A stretch of 64,000 bases of DNA. Origin: Marthasterias glacialis. Its lineage: Eukaryota; Echinodermata; Asteroidea; Forcipulatida; Asteriidae. The stretch's first letter is position 1, and every line of letters begins with the position of its first letter. The position numbers were made by a program, and so were the translations under genes. Where the stretch lies: contig OU452229.1 of the NCBI GenBank assembly GCA_911728455.2, positions 24,293,347 through 24,357,346 on the forward strand, written 5' to 3'. The notes under the pieces are model-generated. The model was not told where the DNA came from. It was given only the letters and a program-made list of their open reading frames with translations, and ran no database searches. Positions 49,801-60,824 of this stretch are shown piece by piece.

Positions 49801-52800
49801 TAATTCCTTCCCCCATAAAGGGATGGAAATTAGTTTGAATCTCAGCCTCAAAACAAATCCATTCATTTCATAAAAGGAGAAATCAATCAATGTACTCAAA
49901 GATGAAATGGAAAATCTGGCTTTACAGACATGTAACTGTTGTGTGTTTCTCTCGTGTAATCAATGAAGAAAAATTCTCTTATTTCCTCAGTTGAGCAGTG
50001 AACAAAAACAACTCTATACAAAGCAGCTCAGAATTTTACACAATTAGAGACACTTATGCAGTAAAAAATGTGCGCGAGGCTGAACGAGCAGTAAAAGTTG
50101 GGCTCAATCAAATCCCGCGAGAAATTGAAATCGACGAGAAAATGGACAGAAACCACTCATGAATACAGCCGTTGCGTTTATTGTTATTATTATTTGTTAT
50201 TACTTTCTTTTATGTTTAGCTCAATTTGTAAAGGATTGGTTTTAAGTTAAACGTTGCTTTTCTTTCGAAGAAAATATTTAGATTATATTTCCATATCAAG
50301 TACAATAAGCAATCATTGGGGGAAATCACCCTAAAAATGATTAGAAATATGAAGTCGCCTTATCTGATATGTGTCTGTCAGTGATTTGATTGGATCATCT
50401 GGTCTCGTCTTTCTCAAGTACTCCAATCTCATATCTTACCATTCATAATCTTTGCGAATTCCACTTACCTGGAAGTTACCAGATCTCCGGACAAAGGGCA
50501 AGGAGCAAATGACCATGACAACTAGTATAATGTCCAGTAACCACCCAGTTAAGAAGGCGCTGTGTTTAACCAGGCCTAGTTCGGTCAGATGGGGTTGCGT
50601 GAAGAGTACCTCCCACGCGGTGTTATTACTGAAGATACCCGAAGGATCTGTCATGATCACTAGTCAGAATAGAAACAAGAACTGAACAATAACGTAACAA
50701 TTAGACAGCTGTGATTTCTGTTACGCTAAAGAGGAAGGATTGCAACCTGGGGACAGAGAGGGGAGGTGTTGATTAGTGTGTCCTAAAGAGACCAGATCTG
50801 TGAAAACATAAATTAAGTATTATTGATTTACTGAGTGTTCTCAATGATTTCATAAATATTGTAACATTTATTTTGATTTGCCTGTGGGTGGGGTGATGGG
50901 ATATTACTTGATGGTATTTAGATAAAGTGAAGCTTGGAAACGCAAGTTCCAAACGTCAGAAAAATATGTACTACGTTCAAAAGAAAGGGGAAAATAACAA
51001 TAATCCTTGGATGAATGCCAACTGTTTACCATTTTAGTGATGAAAGTCGTTTCATTACAAAGAGTACCGGTAATATACAAAATATGTAATTGCTCCATTA
51101 GTTTGCTGATTTATTAATTTTTATTAATTTAATAGTTTGTCAATTTGTATCAAGAAGTGGACACAATGCACTCCCCAAAAAGGTAATTCATACCATCCCT
51201 TTGAAATAAGCTTGGAAGCCAACATAAATTCATGCAACGGTTGTATGAACTGTTTTCTTATATCATTTTACATAATTATTTTGTTTACAACTATTCGAAG
51301 GATAATGCCATTAAGTGACCACAATACAGCTCCTACAATAATACAATTTAAGTGGTTTTAATTAACCATCAGTCCTTAAGAACAACTTAAATGCTTTAAC
51401 AACAAATAGAATGGTCAACGACCGAGCGTTCAATACAGCGGTAACTTAAATTGGGTTTTTCTAGTGTATTTTACAGTAATCGAATCAGGTTTGGTTAAAA
51501 AACATAACAGTGGTGATGGGGCGTTGTAAAAATGACATTTCTGATTTGAAAAATATAATCTGAAACAAAATGGATAAATATTCTATTTAAGATAGGAGAC
51601 CAAAACAAAAATCAATAACTCAATCGAATCAAGGAAACGATTGAACATTTTATCATAGGTCGATGCTTGATGGGCTCTAAACAATGTGATGACAAATCAA
51701 ATGATGACGTCATCATCTTAGGGTTGATGAACATAAAGTCTTGTCTGTGATGTTTTTCTGACAATCTTGTAAATATTTAAGACACTAAAGATGATGGTGT
51801 TATCAAATCAACATGTAGTGTCTAATACGTTCAAGATCTTACCAACTTAAAGGTTAAGTTCTTGTCTTTGCAAGCAATGCAAACCTACTTGGCATTCTTC
51901 CTGCTCCCTAATTCTGAATTCATATAATCTCTGCTGCACTCTAATCCATAAACCAAATCACTGACCGTGACTGATTTAGGCTGCGCAGAAAGTGTTAGTT
52001 TGGAATGTACAATCAAACTCCAACTGAAATTCAACTGTTTGGGATTTCTAAACAGTATTTTAGAATTCCTTTAAAACGGGTACGCCTTCTTTAGGGATTA
52101 TGGTATGCAAACATACTAAATCTAAGCGTCAGTTTAACTTTTACGACATTCCATTTTCTTCTATGTTATCCCTTCGATAATCACAAAAACTAGGATTTTA
52201 ACAATTTTTTTTGTTAAAAAAACTACTGTTTTGTAAAAAAAAAAAAAAAAAAAAGCCTTCGGTTTGAAAACAATTGCCAGGAGAAACTGACGGAGGCATT
52301 TTCACACTATCAAGCTTCGATCCAGTCAGAAAGCTACACAAGGTTCCAATCGTTTTGATTCATACAATTTCAACACAGTTCAAATCCACACTCCCCGACC
52401 TAAAATTAGCTGTTTAGCTACACGTGTAAAACTTGACATGGATCAAAAATTTTCAACCCACCTCCCAAGCAGGGTTGGTTTTGACAAGAGTCAAGCGCTC
52501 TACACGGGTCAACGCCAGATTGAAATAGTGTGAAAAGGTCCGTCAAATCAAACTTACGCAGGTCAAACCGTGTCCACCAAAGAGATTTTTCGAAGTGTGA
52601 AAGACCTCCAGTCCAGACGTAAATACATGTATAATTAGTGACACCATTGACGTCATCAAGTCTTGTTTACTCTTTTGCGTGTCAGATAAATTTATAGGGT
52701 TTATATTTTAATCTTAATAATTCAACATATCAGAATATTGAATTCCGCAAGTTCATCAGTGATATGTACTCGAGTTTGTATATCCTTGTTATTTATGTCT

Positions 52801-55800
52801 GCATTGTTCAGTGATAAAGAATGCATAGAAAAGAATCCTGAACATGAATCTTACATCAAAGTTCACCAAATTCAATCTTAAAGAAATTATAAATTATCTT
52901 AATATTAAGGTAAATAGCTTTTATTTGTGGTGGCTCAATACAGTGGTTTCAAATTAGGTTTGACATGAAAGAGCAATGCACTTTGCAATTATTGATGAAT
53001 AATGCACATGTACTCATTTATTATACTGGTCAAGTTACATCCAAGTTGATATCATTTGGGTAGAGCCTGTAATAAAATGGTTCATTAAAGTGACAACTGA
53101 CAATGATCACACATGCGTAGTGGAACTGATCCACAAGACGAACCTTGTTCAGCCTCTAAAGATTCTTCCTCATCACCCCTTGCCAATTAAATGATGTTTT
53201 AAGCTACTCAAAATGATCATAATAATGTCCAAAAAGTTCACATTTTCATCACGGCTGACGTCGAATTATAAAGGAGAAATTAATAATGAATTTCCCGTGA
53301 GATTACGTATTCCCTCAAGCCTATCAACTTGAAATGTCAGTAAAGTTAAATTTAATCGTTTTTAATTTGGGAAATATTTTTACACAAAAAGGCGTAGTCA
53401 AAAATAGCAGTTTGGTGAGACAAAAGTGCAACGCGGTTTGTTTCTACCTTGACTTTATTGGGTAAATTACAAGACATTTCAGGAAATAATTATTTCTTTG
53501 TTATGATGGAATAAAAGGTTTAGAGCAAAACATTCCCTTGACTTTCGCACCCATCCCCCACACATCCTTAAGTGAATTCTGTCGGTGATTGTTTTCTTCT
53601 CATGTGTACCTGTGTTTATACTTCTCGCTGTATAAACACTAAGGTTACATCTTATCCTTGGTTATATTTACCGGAAGGTTCAATACAAGTCTAATGCTGG
53701 GTGTACTGGTGGGAATAATCTTATAATAACTCATTGCCAGCGGGCGAGCCAATTAATATCCAACGAGCCTAACTAATATTATTGATTAGTCGGGAATGAA
53801 CCCCCTCATTTTTTTCTCTTCTGACTTGTGAACGAAAGACTCAAGTATTACAAGAGTAAGTTGAGGTCACTCACTGGTCGACGGGGTTGGCCAGTACAGT
53901 AGACAGTATAATACCTATACAGAATGAGTTCTTTGTATTTTGTTTTATAATCTCAAATATCAGTAAGATATCATTCGCGAGGGTGCCATTATTTGAAATG
54001 GAAGCAAATGCGTCGGGTGTTCCATTACAATGAGAAAGTTACAACATACACAAATCATCAATAATCATTTCCGTCTGAAACACGTTGGACAGCTCTCGTA
54101 AATTTAAAAACGGAAAAGGGGTTCTTAATTTTTTCTTTGAAGTGGTGTTTATTTTAAGTTTCTTATTAACTCTTGACTCCTCATAGTAAAATTAAAAAAA
54201 ATAAAAAAAATAAATAAATAAAAAAAAACCTCCACCATTAAAAACCTACCTGCATTTCCAACATGTGCAACGGTGTGAATAAGGCTAAGCACAGCAATGA
54301 TCAGCCCAACCGTCTTATGAAATATAATATGTTGATCAATTGGTAGGAAACGAGCTACACGTGTTGATCGGACGAAGGTTAACGTTTGTCGAAGCATTAA
54401 GACCAGGATCAAAGAACTGTTTAAATTCAAACACTGACCGCAGCCACGTGCTACGGAAAGAAAATAAAAGAATGGAAAAGGTTATTATTTTTCACTTCAG
54501 AATCAGTCATTGTTAAATCCCTTATGTTTTAATATATAATGAACAGTCTGGTTGTTATTAAAAACTGGAGACTTCAAACTTTATTAACAATTACCGAAAT
54601 TACCCAGTGTGCATTCGAGCTTCATAACACAAGCTGTCAAAGTTTGGGTTCAAACTTTGATTTGAAGTTGTGAAGAGAAGTCTACTTCACTTTATAACAG
54701 CTGAAGTCAATACCTTGTGTGTTAACCACTACTCAAGACTCACATATTCTTGTTTTCATTTTAAGTCATTTAATTTTTGAAAACGACCATGCTGTTTTTA
54801 AATTGACCCAAAGAACGAACATTTCGAGGGACCTACCAACGACTAAACACCAATTGCTTCCTGCAGACGCAAACCTGTAAGCTGTCTCTGTGAATAATGT
54901 TGCATTAAGAAGACAGTAGGCAACAACAAAGATGACTTTGCGTACATTATTATTAATGTATCTCCAGGTCAGATATCGGGGTACTGTAAAACCTGCTTTC
55001 GGTTCGTCATCTGGAGGCTTCAGCCAGCCAGCAGCACTAAATAAACAAAACAAACACCAAGAGAATCTTATTTCTGAATCCAATATCAAAATGTACGAAC
55101 GTTGTTCTGTGAGAGCCGGTCTTGTGACTTGTTTAATGTTATAGTGTAACCTACCAGACACACAAATCAGAATTATTTATAAAGCTGTGGACACATCCTC
55201 ATATTATGGTTCATCGCATTAGTGGCTTCTTTGAAGTTTTCGTTTAATGGATCCCAACTTTTAAAATTCTATCATAAATGCAAACTGAGTTTACCAGACA
55301 TGACCATGTGGGTGTTCTATTTATATTACCGCAAGTTTTCCATGGCAGGGTGGATGAGCTAAAGTGACACACCCCATTCATATTCGACTTAACGCCACCG
55401 CTGCTACCTAGTCACTATCACAATGCACATTCTATTCTAGACATTGTGTAGTTACCCAATAGTCATATTTTCCATGACATCCGGGTATTTCTCCAGTTCT
55501 TGACGCAACTCTTCGAACGATATGGTCCCGCTTTCGTCTTGGTCTGCAGCTTCAAACAAGGCATCAGTGAGATCATCTAAGACGCTAGCACTAAGCTGTA
55601 AGGCACTTTCTTCCATACAAGACTCTAAGACGGTACGAAGCTCCTCGTGGTCAATCTGACCACTGCCTGTGACATAACAAAAACAAATCGTCAACAAGCT
55701 ACCAATCTTCATCAATTATTAAGGTGTTAACTCATTAGTGAAAGTCAGTGAAGTTGAATGCTCAATCAAATATAGCATGTAGGTTGAAAATGCATTGACC

Positions 55801-56731
55801 TGCAGAAAAAAACACATTGTGAAATAAAAAAAAATAACTATAGTAACTTCTTATGTTGGTTTGAAACGTTTCATCATGGTTCAACCGATTTGAGATGAAA
55901 TTTATTCAGTTTGATTAAATCTAAAAAGACAATATATTTAATTGACATTAAAGCATTACTCCTGAACGAAACTGTATTGGGTACCCGCCTTTAGAAAGAA
56001 TGACGCATTTTAATCTTACTATGCAATTTCATTAAAGGTTACTTGTTTTCGTAGTATAAATACATTTCAACAGTGACGTCCCCAAGGAATATATGTTGAA
56101 CACAAGTTAATATAGTTTGGCTATTGTAGTCTAATCTAAAGCTAGAATTTCTAGATTGTTATCATGTGATCAAAATGCCCTCTCTTGACTTGTATTTATT
56201 TGTCATTCTAATGAAGACTGACCCTTTAACATTTAAATCATGCTATTTTCAGGGTCAAACACAATCTGAGATAATGACCATTTGCCTTTGGTTTTAGACT
56301 GTTTGATTCAATTCAACACTCAGCGATATCTCTACCCATGGATGAAATCACTCAGTGAGAGGTATAACCACGTTTGACCTATAGATACCAAACAGATAGG
56401 TGAACTTTAAGATAAACAACTTAACATTGTTGTGAAAGGTATCACATTTTAGGCCTTTGTCTCAACTTCAAACTGTGGTTCGTACAAAAATTAAATTAAA
56501 TTAAGTCCTTTTTATGTCAGAAAATTTAATCAATAATAATTGCAGATGACTTGAAAATATTAACTCGAACTTTGACCTACCGTCTACGTCATACACATTG
56601 AAGAGGAAACGGAGTTTTTCAGCTGGTTCTCCATGTGTGAGCATGCGCAGACCGTCCATCAACTCATCTAGACTAATGGTACCGCTGTTGTCTGCGTCGA
56701 ATAATGCAAAGAACCGCTTGGCGAAAAACTC
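40851..56731 (-). CDS. NOX5: NOX5-type NADPH oxidase, copy B, canonical EF-hands, first exon not found
   Basis: A Ca2+-activated superoxide-producing oxidase of the NOX5 type. Twelve exons join in phase to 754 residues: 56731-56581, 55669-55456, 55036-54837, 54450-54250, 50659-50469, 48751-48560, 45125-44993, 44600-44335, 43793-43680, 42398-42189, 41436-41176, 40982-40851. Three textbook EF loops are present: DADNSGTISLDE, DVDGSGQIDHEE and DQDESGTISFEE. The heme region (GCGQCLN; IIFHK; LIHTVAH; THLMY…LLLMH), FAD motifs (EPGDYLFI, HPFTISSAPE), NADPH motifs (NGPYGTATR, GAGIGVTPFAS, FFCGSP) and the end HKENF follow human NOX5 closely. A basic Ser-rich stretch (RHRRNRQLSVRSKSKRS) and a separate Lys-rich exon (KHKKLKKK) form the regulatory linker. 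The exon with the start codon and first EF-hand must lie above 56731; I could not identify it. A duplicated donor at 44323-44334 may give two isoforms. Confidence 0.9.
41763..42163 (+). mobile_element. tRNA-derived SINE in a NOX5-B intron
   Basis: The head contains a pol III box B-like GGTTCGAGTCC and a tRNA-like GTAAGAACACCGGACTCAAG. The body has TCCTTCGGATGGGACGTGAA and AAAGAACCCAGTGCACTTAT. The tail reads GGCGCTATATAAATCCAGTT followed by ATTATT, a tail type common in marine invertebrate SINEs. It is antisense to the host gene. Confidence 0.75.
42675..43398. mobile_element. Non-autonomous DNA transposon (MITE-like) in a NOX5-B intron
   Basis: The outer ends ATAGACCGATTGC and GCAATCGGTCTAT are perfect inverted repeats. 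Just inside, CACGTGACCTGTACTA and TACTACAGGTCACGTG are inverted too, with different short spacers on the two sides. No transposase frame is visible in the 724 bp. Confidence 0.75.
45126..48559. other. NOX5-B intron with homopolymer runs
   Basis: This 3.4-kb intron holds poly-A runs (45365-45386, 47476-47498), a C run at 47466-47476, a short hairpin at 47268-47333 and a two-unit TTAGGG at 47170-47181. I see no exon. Confidence 0.6.
47268..47333. repeat. Short two-level hairpin
   Basis: CAACACCGACATGGTGTT at the left pairs with AACACCGCGTCGGTGTTG at the right with two mismatches. Inside, TACCAA and TTGGTA pair again. The whole 66 bp forms one compact imperfect palindrome, possibly a very small MITE. 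Confidence 0.6.
50660..54249. other. Long NOX5-B intron, no other feature seen
   Basis: This 3.6-kb intron separates the exon for the first heme-binding helix from the next one. A poly-A run lies at about 52237-52254. No coding-like frame was found. Confidence 0.6.
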
Positions 56732-56739
56732 CTAAATGG

Positions 56740-57180
<441 letters not shown>

Positions 57181-59088
57181 AAAAAAAACTATCGAAAGTA
57201 ACAGCTTAGCGAAAAATCTCATGTTTTGACGCAACAATGCAAGTCGAGACTAAAATGATCAACAATCTGTAACAGGTTCACTGGATTTCCTTTTTGTTTG
57301 TTTTACTTCAAGTGTAAGAATAAGCATCTCGTGTTTTAGCAGTGACTAAACAAGGTCAATTTCAATTCCAAAAAAAAAATATGTTATAGTCTCGTTTCGT
57401 GTCGTTAGGTATCATCAAGATCGGTCCATTAGTCGGCATAACATGCATGATAATTCATTTCTAGTGTCTGAAGGAAACATCCAACAAGTTATAGGATATA
57501 GACTTTGAAGGTAAGTGGTTGTGAAAAAAAAATCTAGTTTTGTATATTTGGTTTGCGGTAACACCATGTGATTATATCTAGTAGGACAGTTATTTTCAGA
57601 ACTACGTTGTCTCCCGAATTCCGAAATCTACTCCACGGTAGTAGAATAATAGCAAGACAAGTTCTCACAGAACAATCTACTGTATATGTGACCTGCTCTA
57701 TCGAAATGAGGAATGTCTCAACAATTTTGATTTTGAGTTATGCATACCATGTTAACAAGTAACTCACTAGCTTTCCAGCAACACCATTATTATTTCCGTA
57801 GCTTATTCCAAACCGAAGTTATCTGGCAATGAAGAAAGTCAACAAGACAAGACCACTTCCATTTTTTAACGACGAGTTTATTCAGATAATCGTTTTTCCT
57901 TAATAGCTAGATGAGCGCGCGACGCGAACAGCCCACACACACGAGAGACGATTCTCGACATAGCTCATGAATAATTCATCCTGTAATAAAAGCCGGGAGG
58001 AACTAACTTCAGCCCGTGGAACCAAACAACGGCGATTCGGCCCCCCCGCTCACACGTTGATGGAGCAAGTCACGCGGTGATTGCGTGTTCCATACTGTAC
58101 ACAACACACACGTTCAATGTGTGTGTACGATCATTGTAACCAGCCCATGGTTACAATACTATGTTCGTGTAAATTCATGGAAGTTTACGTCGGAGTAGGT
58201 CTACACCACCATGGGTTAGACGCGGTTTTCGTGAGGCATGCAAGCCACATTTCACTTGGTAATACCTTTTAACTTGGTAACTATTATTATGTCAGCGTGC
58301 TTGAATGGATGAATAATTCAATTAAAACATTCCTGAAGAAGAAACCGTTTGTTGTTCAAGCCTAAACGGCCTCGGCCTAAATGGGTTGGCCTTTTTAGTT
58401 TTAAAATGGGGGGGGGGGTCATGTTTTTAACATGTAGTGAACCAGAACATCTACATGTATGTCTACTGTATGTGTGTATGTGTACTAACAGTTACATGCC
58501 CATCTATAGGAAACAGAAACACCCCGTCTTATGAAAACATTCAACGAAAGAGATTCTTGGAAGTTATTTCAATGTGGTCTGCCTTTTTATGCAATGATGT
58601 TATCAGTACAATCATAGAGCAAGAAATCACAAGCCCCGCCCCACCCCTTAAAAAAATCTTATTGAGTTTGTTTCCCCTTGGGTTAAAACTACAATCATGC
58701 CCATACTTCTTGTAGATGACCCTTCAACTTGTACATTGCCTTCACTGCTTACAAACAAGATACAATAAAAAAAAGACTCACTGAAGTACATAATAAAATA
58801 ACTTACATGTACAAATTAATTATTCATTTCTTTATTTCCGTTTGTTGTTATAATAACTATTCAATACAAATCATTCATTTTTATCCAATTATTTATAATT
58901 GTTTTTGTTAACATGGTTTTCCCAACAAGGGAACTTAGTTGGCAAACTCACAAATGGATAAAACATCAAGCTGGCATTAATACACCATAAAAATGTCTTA
59001 CAGTATTGCAGTCTAACAGAAACAAACTTAAAAGAAGAGATTTTGTTTCCATAGGGGTGGCTCAAAGAAATGTAAGGAGTAAAGTTCT
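57181..59088. other. Upstream region of NOX5-B, no exon identified
   Basis: This is the place to expect the first exon and promoter of NOX5-B. A CpG-containing patch at 57910-58080 and a hairpin ATTGTAACC/GGTTACAAT near 58133-58157 are the only marked features. No frame resembling a first EF-hand was found on the minus strand. Confidence 0.4.
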
Positions 59089-59271
59089 GGGCCCAATTTC
59101 AAAAAGTTCAGGCAAAAAATACTACTTGACATTTTTTTGTTTTGCTTAGCGAAGATTGAGTGAGGCTCTATGCAAACTTAATGCAATTTAGGCTGGTGAC
59201 CTGTTTCTACTAAGCAATACTGTTCTGTGCTTAGCAAGTTTTGTGCTTACAGGCTTCATGAAATTGGGCCC
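59089..59271. mobile_element. MITE-like element with GGGCCCAATTTCA ends
   Basis: The left end GGGCCCAATTTCA is exactly mirrored by TGAAATTGGGCCC at the right. Inside, GCTTAGCGAA and TGCTTAGCAAG type blocks recur. It is 183 bp and non-coding. Confidence 0.8.
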
Positions 59272-60391
59272 AGGTGATCTACCTCTACAAGCCTGGCTGA
59301 TGGAGGTATTGAACAAGATTCATTAAGTGATCATGCCCCCATTACAGGAGGAATGGTCCTGTACTAAAGGTGGAATAGCATTCACCAAAATAATACAAAA
59401 ATCTACTCGATGATATATCGACATGTCATTTTAATCTCAATCAACTAATCAACTAATTAGTTCTTTACAAGAAAGTAGTTGTATAAATCATAATGGTACT
59501 CACCGGGTACTCTATAAACTTATTCATACCCATCCCAGTACATGTATCAAAGTATAATTTCATTTCATTTTAAAGTTATTAGTAAAGCTATGCAAAAATT
59601 ATAAATAAAATTGCAGCTTTACAATAATATTACATAAACAACAATGAATGTGAAAAATAAACTAATTTTAACCCTATTGAGATCTCATTTCTGTATAGTC
59701 ATCACCATGCACCCGGACATTGCTAATTTTGTTGTTTTATGGCCTGTTATTTGCAGGAAAAGATTCAAGAAAATCAATAAGAAACAGAAATACATGGTTT
59801 GGTTTTAGAATGCATTCTTTGTTAACATGGGAAACATTGGAAAACATCAATTTGGTCCCACAAGTTTTCTTTGACCCTCTTGTTTGAGCAAAAGTTGGTC
59901 AAATGTTGTGGCGTTTGTTTGCCCAAGACGCTTGCGGCCGCTTTGATCTCTAAAGGGTTAATAATTAAGTAATTTCAAGCAATAGCTGGTACTCTTTGGC
60001 AAAGTGTTTTGTTTTTACAAACTATTTCTTAAAACCAGTTTTCTCCCACACCAGAAGAGCTATCCCAAGGAAAGGCGAAAACCTCAGAAAAAGAGAAAAA
60101 AACTGAGGATAAAATTCCCTTACCGGCCCCATTGTTTTATGGCAACCAAGTTTTCAACTCTAAGGATAGCTCCTTCCTTTCGTGGAAGAATTTTAGCAAA
60201 AGAAACTAGTTTGTGTAAACTTTTAAGTTAATGATTGGCCAAAAAAACTCCAAAAAACAAATTTGCCAAGAGTTTTGGATATCACTGAAATTATGCTACA
60301 TAATTAAGCTTTCCCTTCTACTTTGTTACTCTGAGTTCATAAAATTGCAGAGTTCATGAGATTGAAAATCATGTTTAAGAGCAATTTGCTG

Positions 60392-60485
60392 AAGGACACA
60401 AGTGGTGGGACTGAGATTCGAACACACATTCTGATGACTGATCCACCAGAACTTGAATTCGATGCACTAGACCCCTTGGCTGAAA
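60392..60485 (-). mobile_element. SINE head fragment (tRNA-like), minus strand
   Basis: On the minus strand CCAAGGGGTCTAGTGCATCG is followed by a box B-like GTGTTCGAATCTCAGTCCC, then CACTTGTGTCCTTCAGCAA, the same order as in the SINE at 41763. The body and tail are missing. Confidence 0.6.
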
Positions 60486-60504
60486 TACAACATAAGTTAA
60501 TAAA

Positions 60505-60720
60505 AGGTGGTCAAAATTAATTGAATCTTTACAAGGTGCAGTATCAACAACAATGGTACCAGGGACTCTATAAACTAATTACCGTATACACACTACACAC
60601 TTGGAGAAATAAGAAGGTGGTCGAGCAGCTAATTAATTAAAACTTTACCAGAAAGGAGCAGTATCAACAACAATGATACTTACCGAGGACTCTAAAAACT
60701 TACTCATATAATACACACTA
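60505..60720. repeat. Two diverged tandem copies of a 130-140 bp unit
   Basis: GTGCAGTATCAACAACAATG and GGAGCAGTATCAACAACAAT head two copies that both continue into GGGACTCTATAAACT or GAGGACTCTAAAAACT and then an AATACACACTA-type end. A third, lone relative of the CTCTATAAACTTATTCAT part lies at 59500-59530. Confidence 0.7.
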
Positions 60721-60824
60721 GGTCTTTCTCTGCTGAAAGCTACTTAAAGTGAAAAAGCTGATGCAAATTACAAACCTGGATTAGTCTTAAGAATATTGAT
60801 GGTGCACTTTGAAAATTAAATTAG

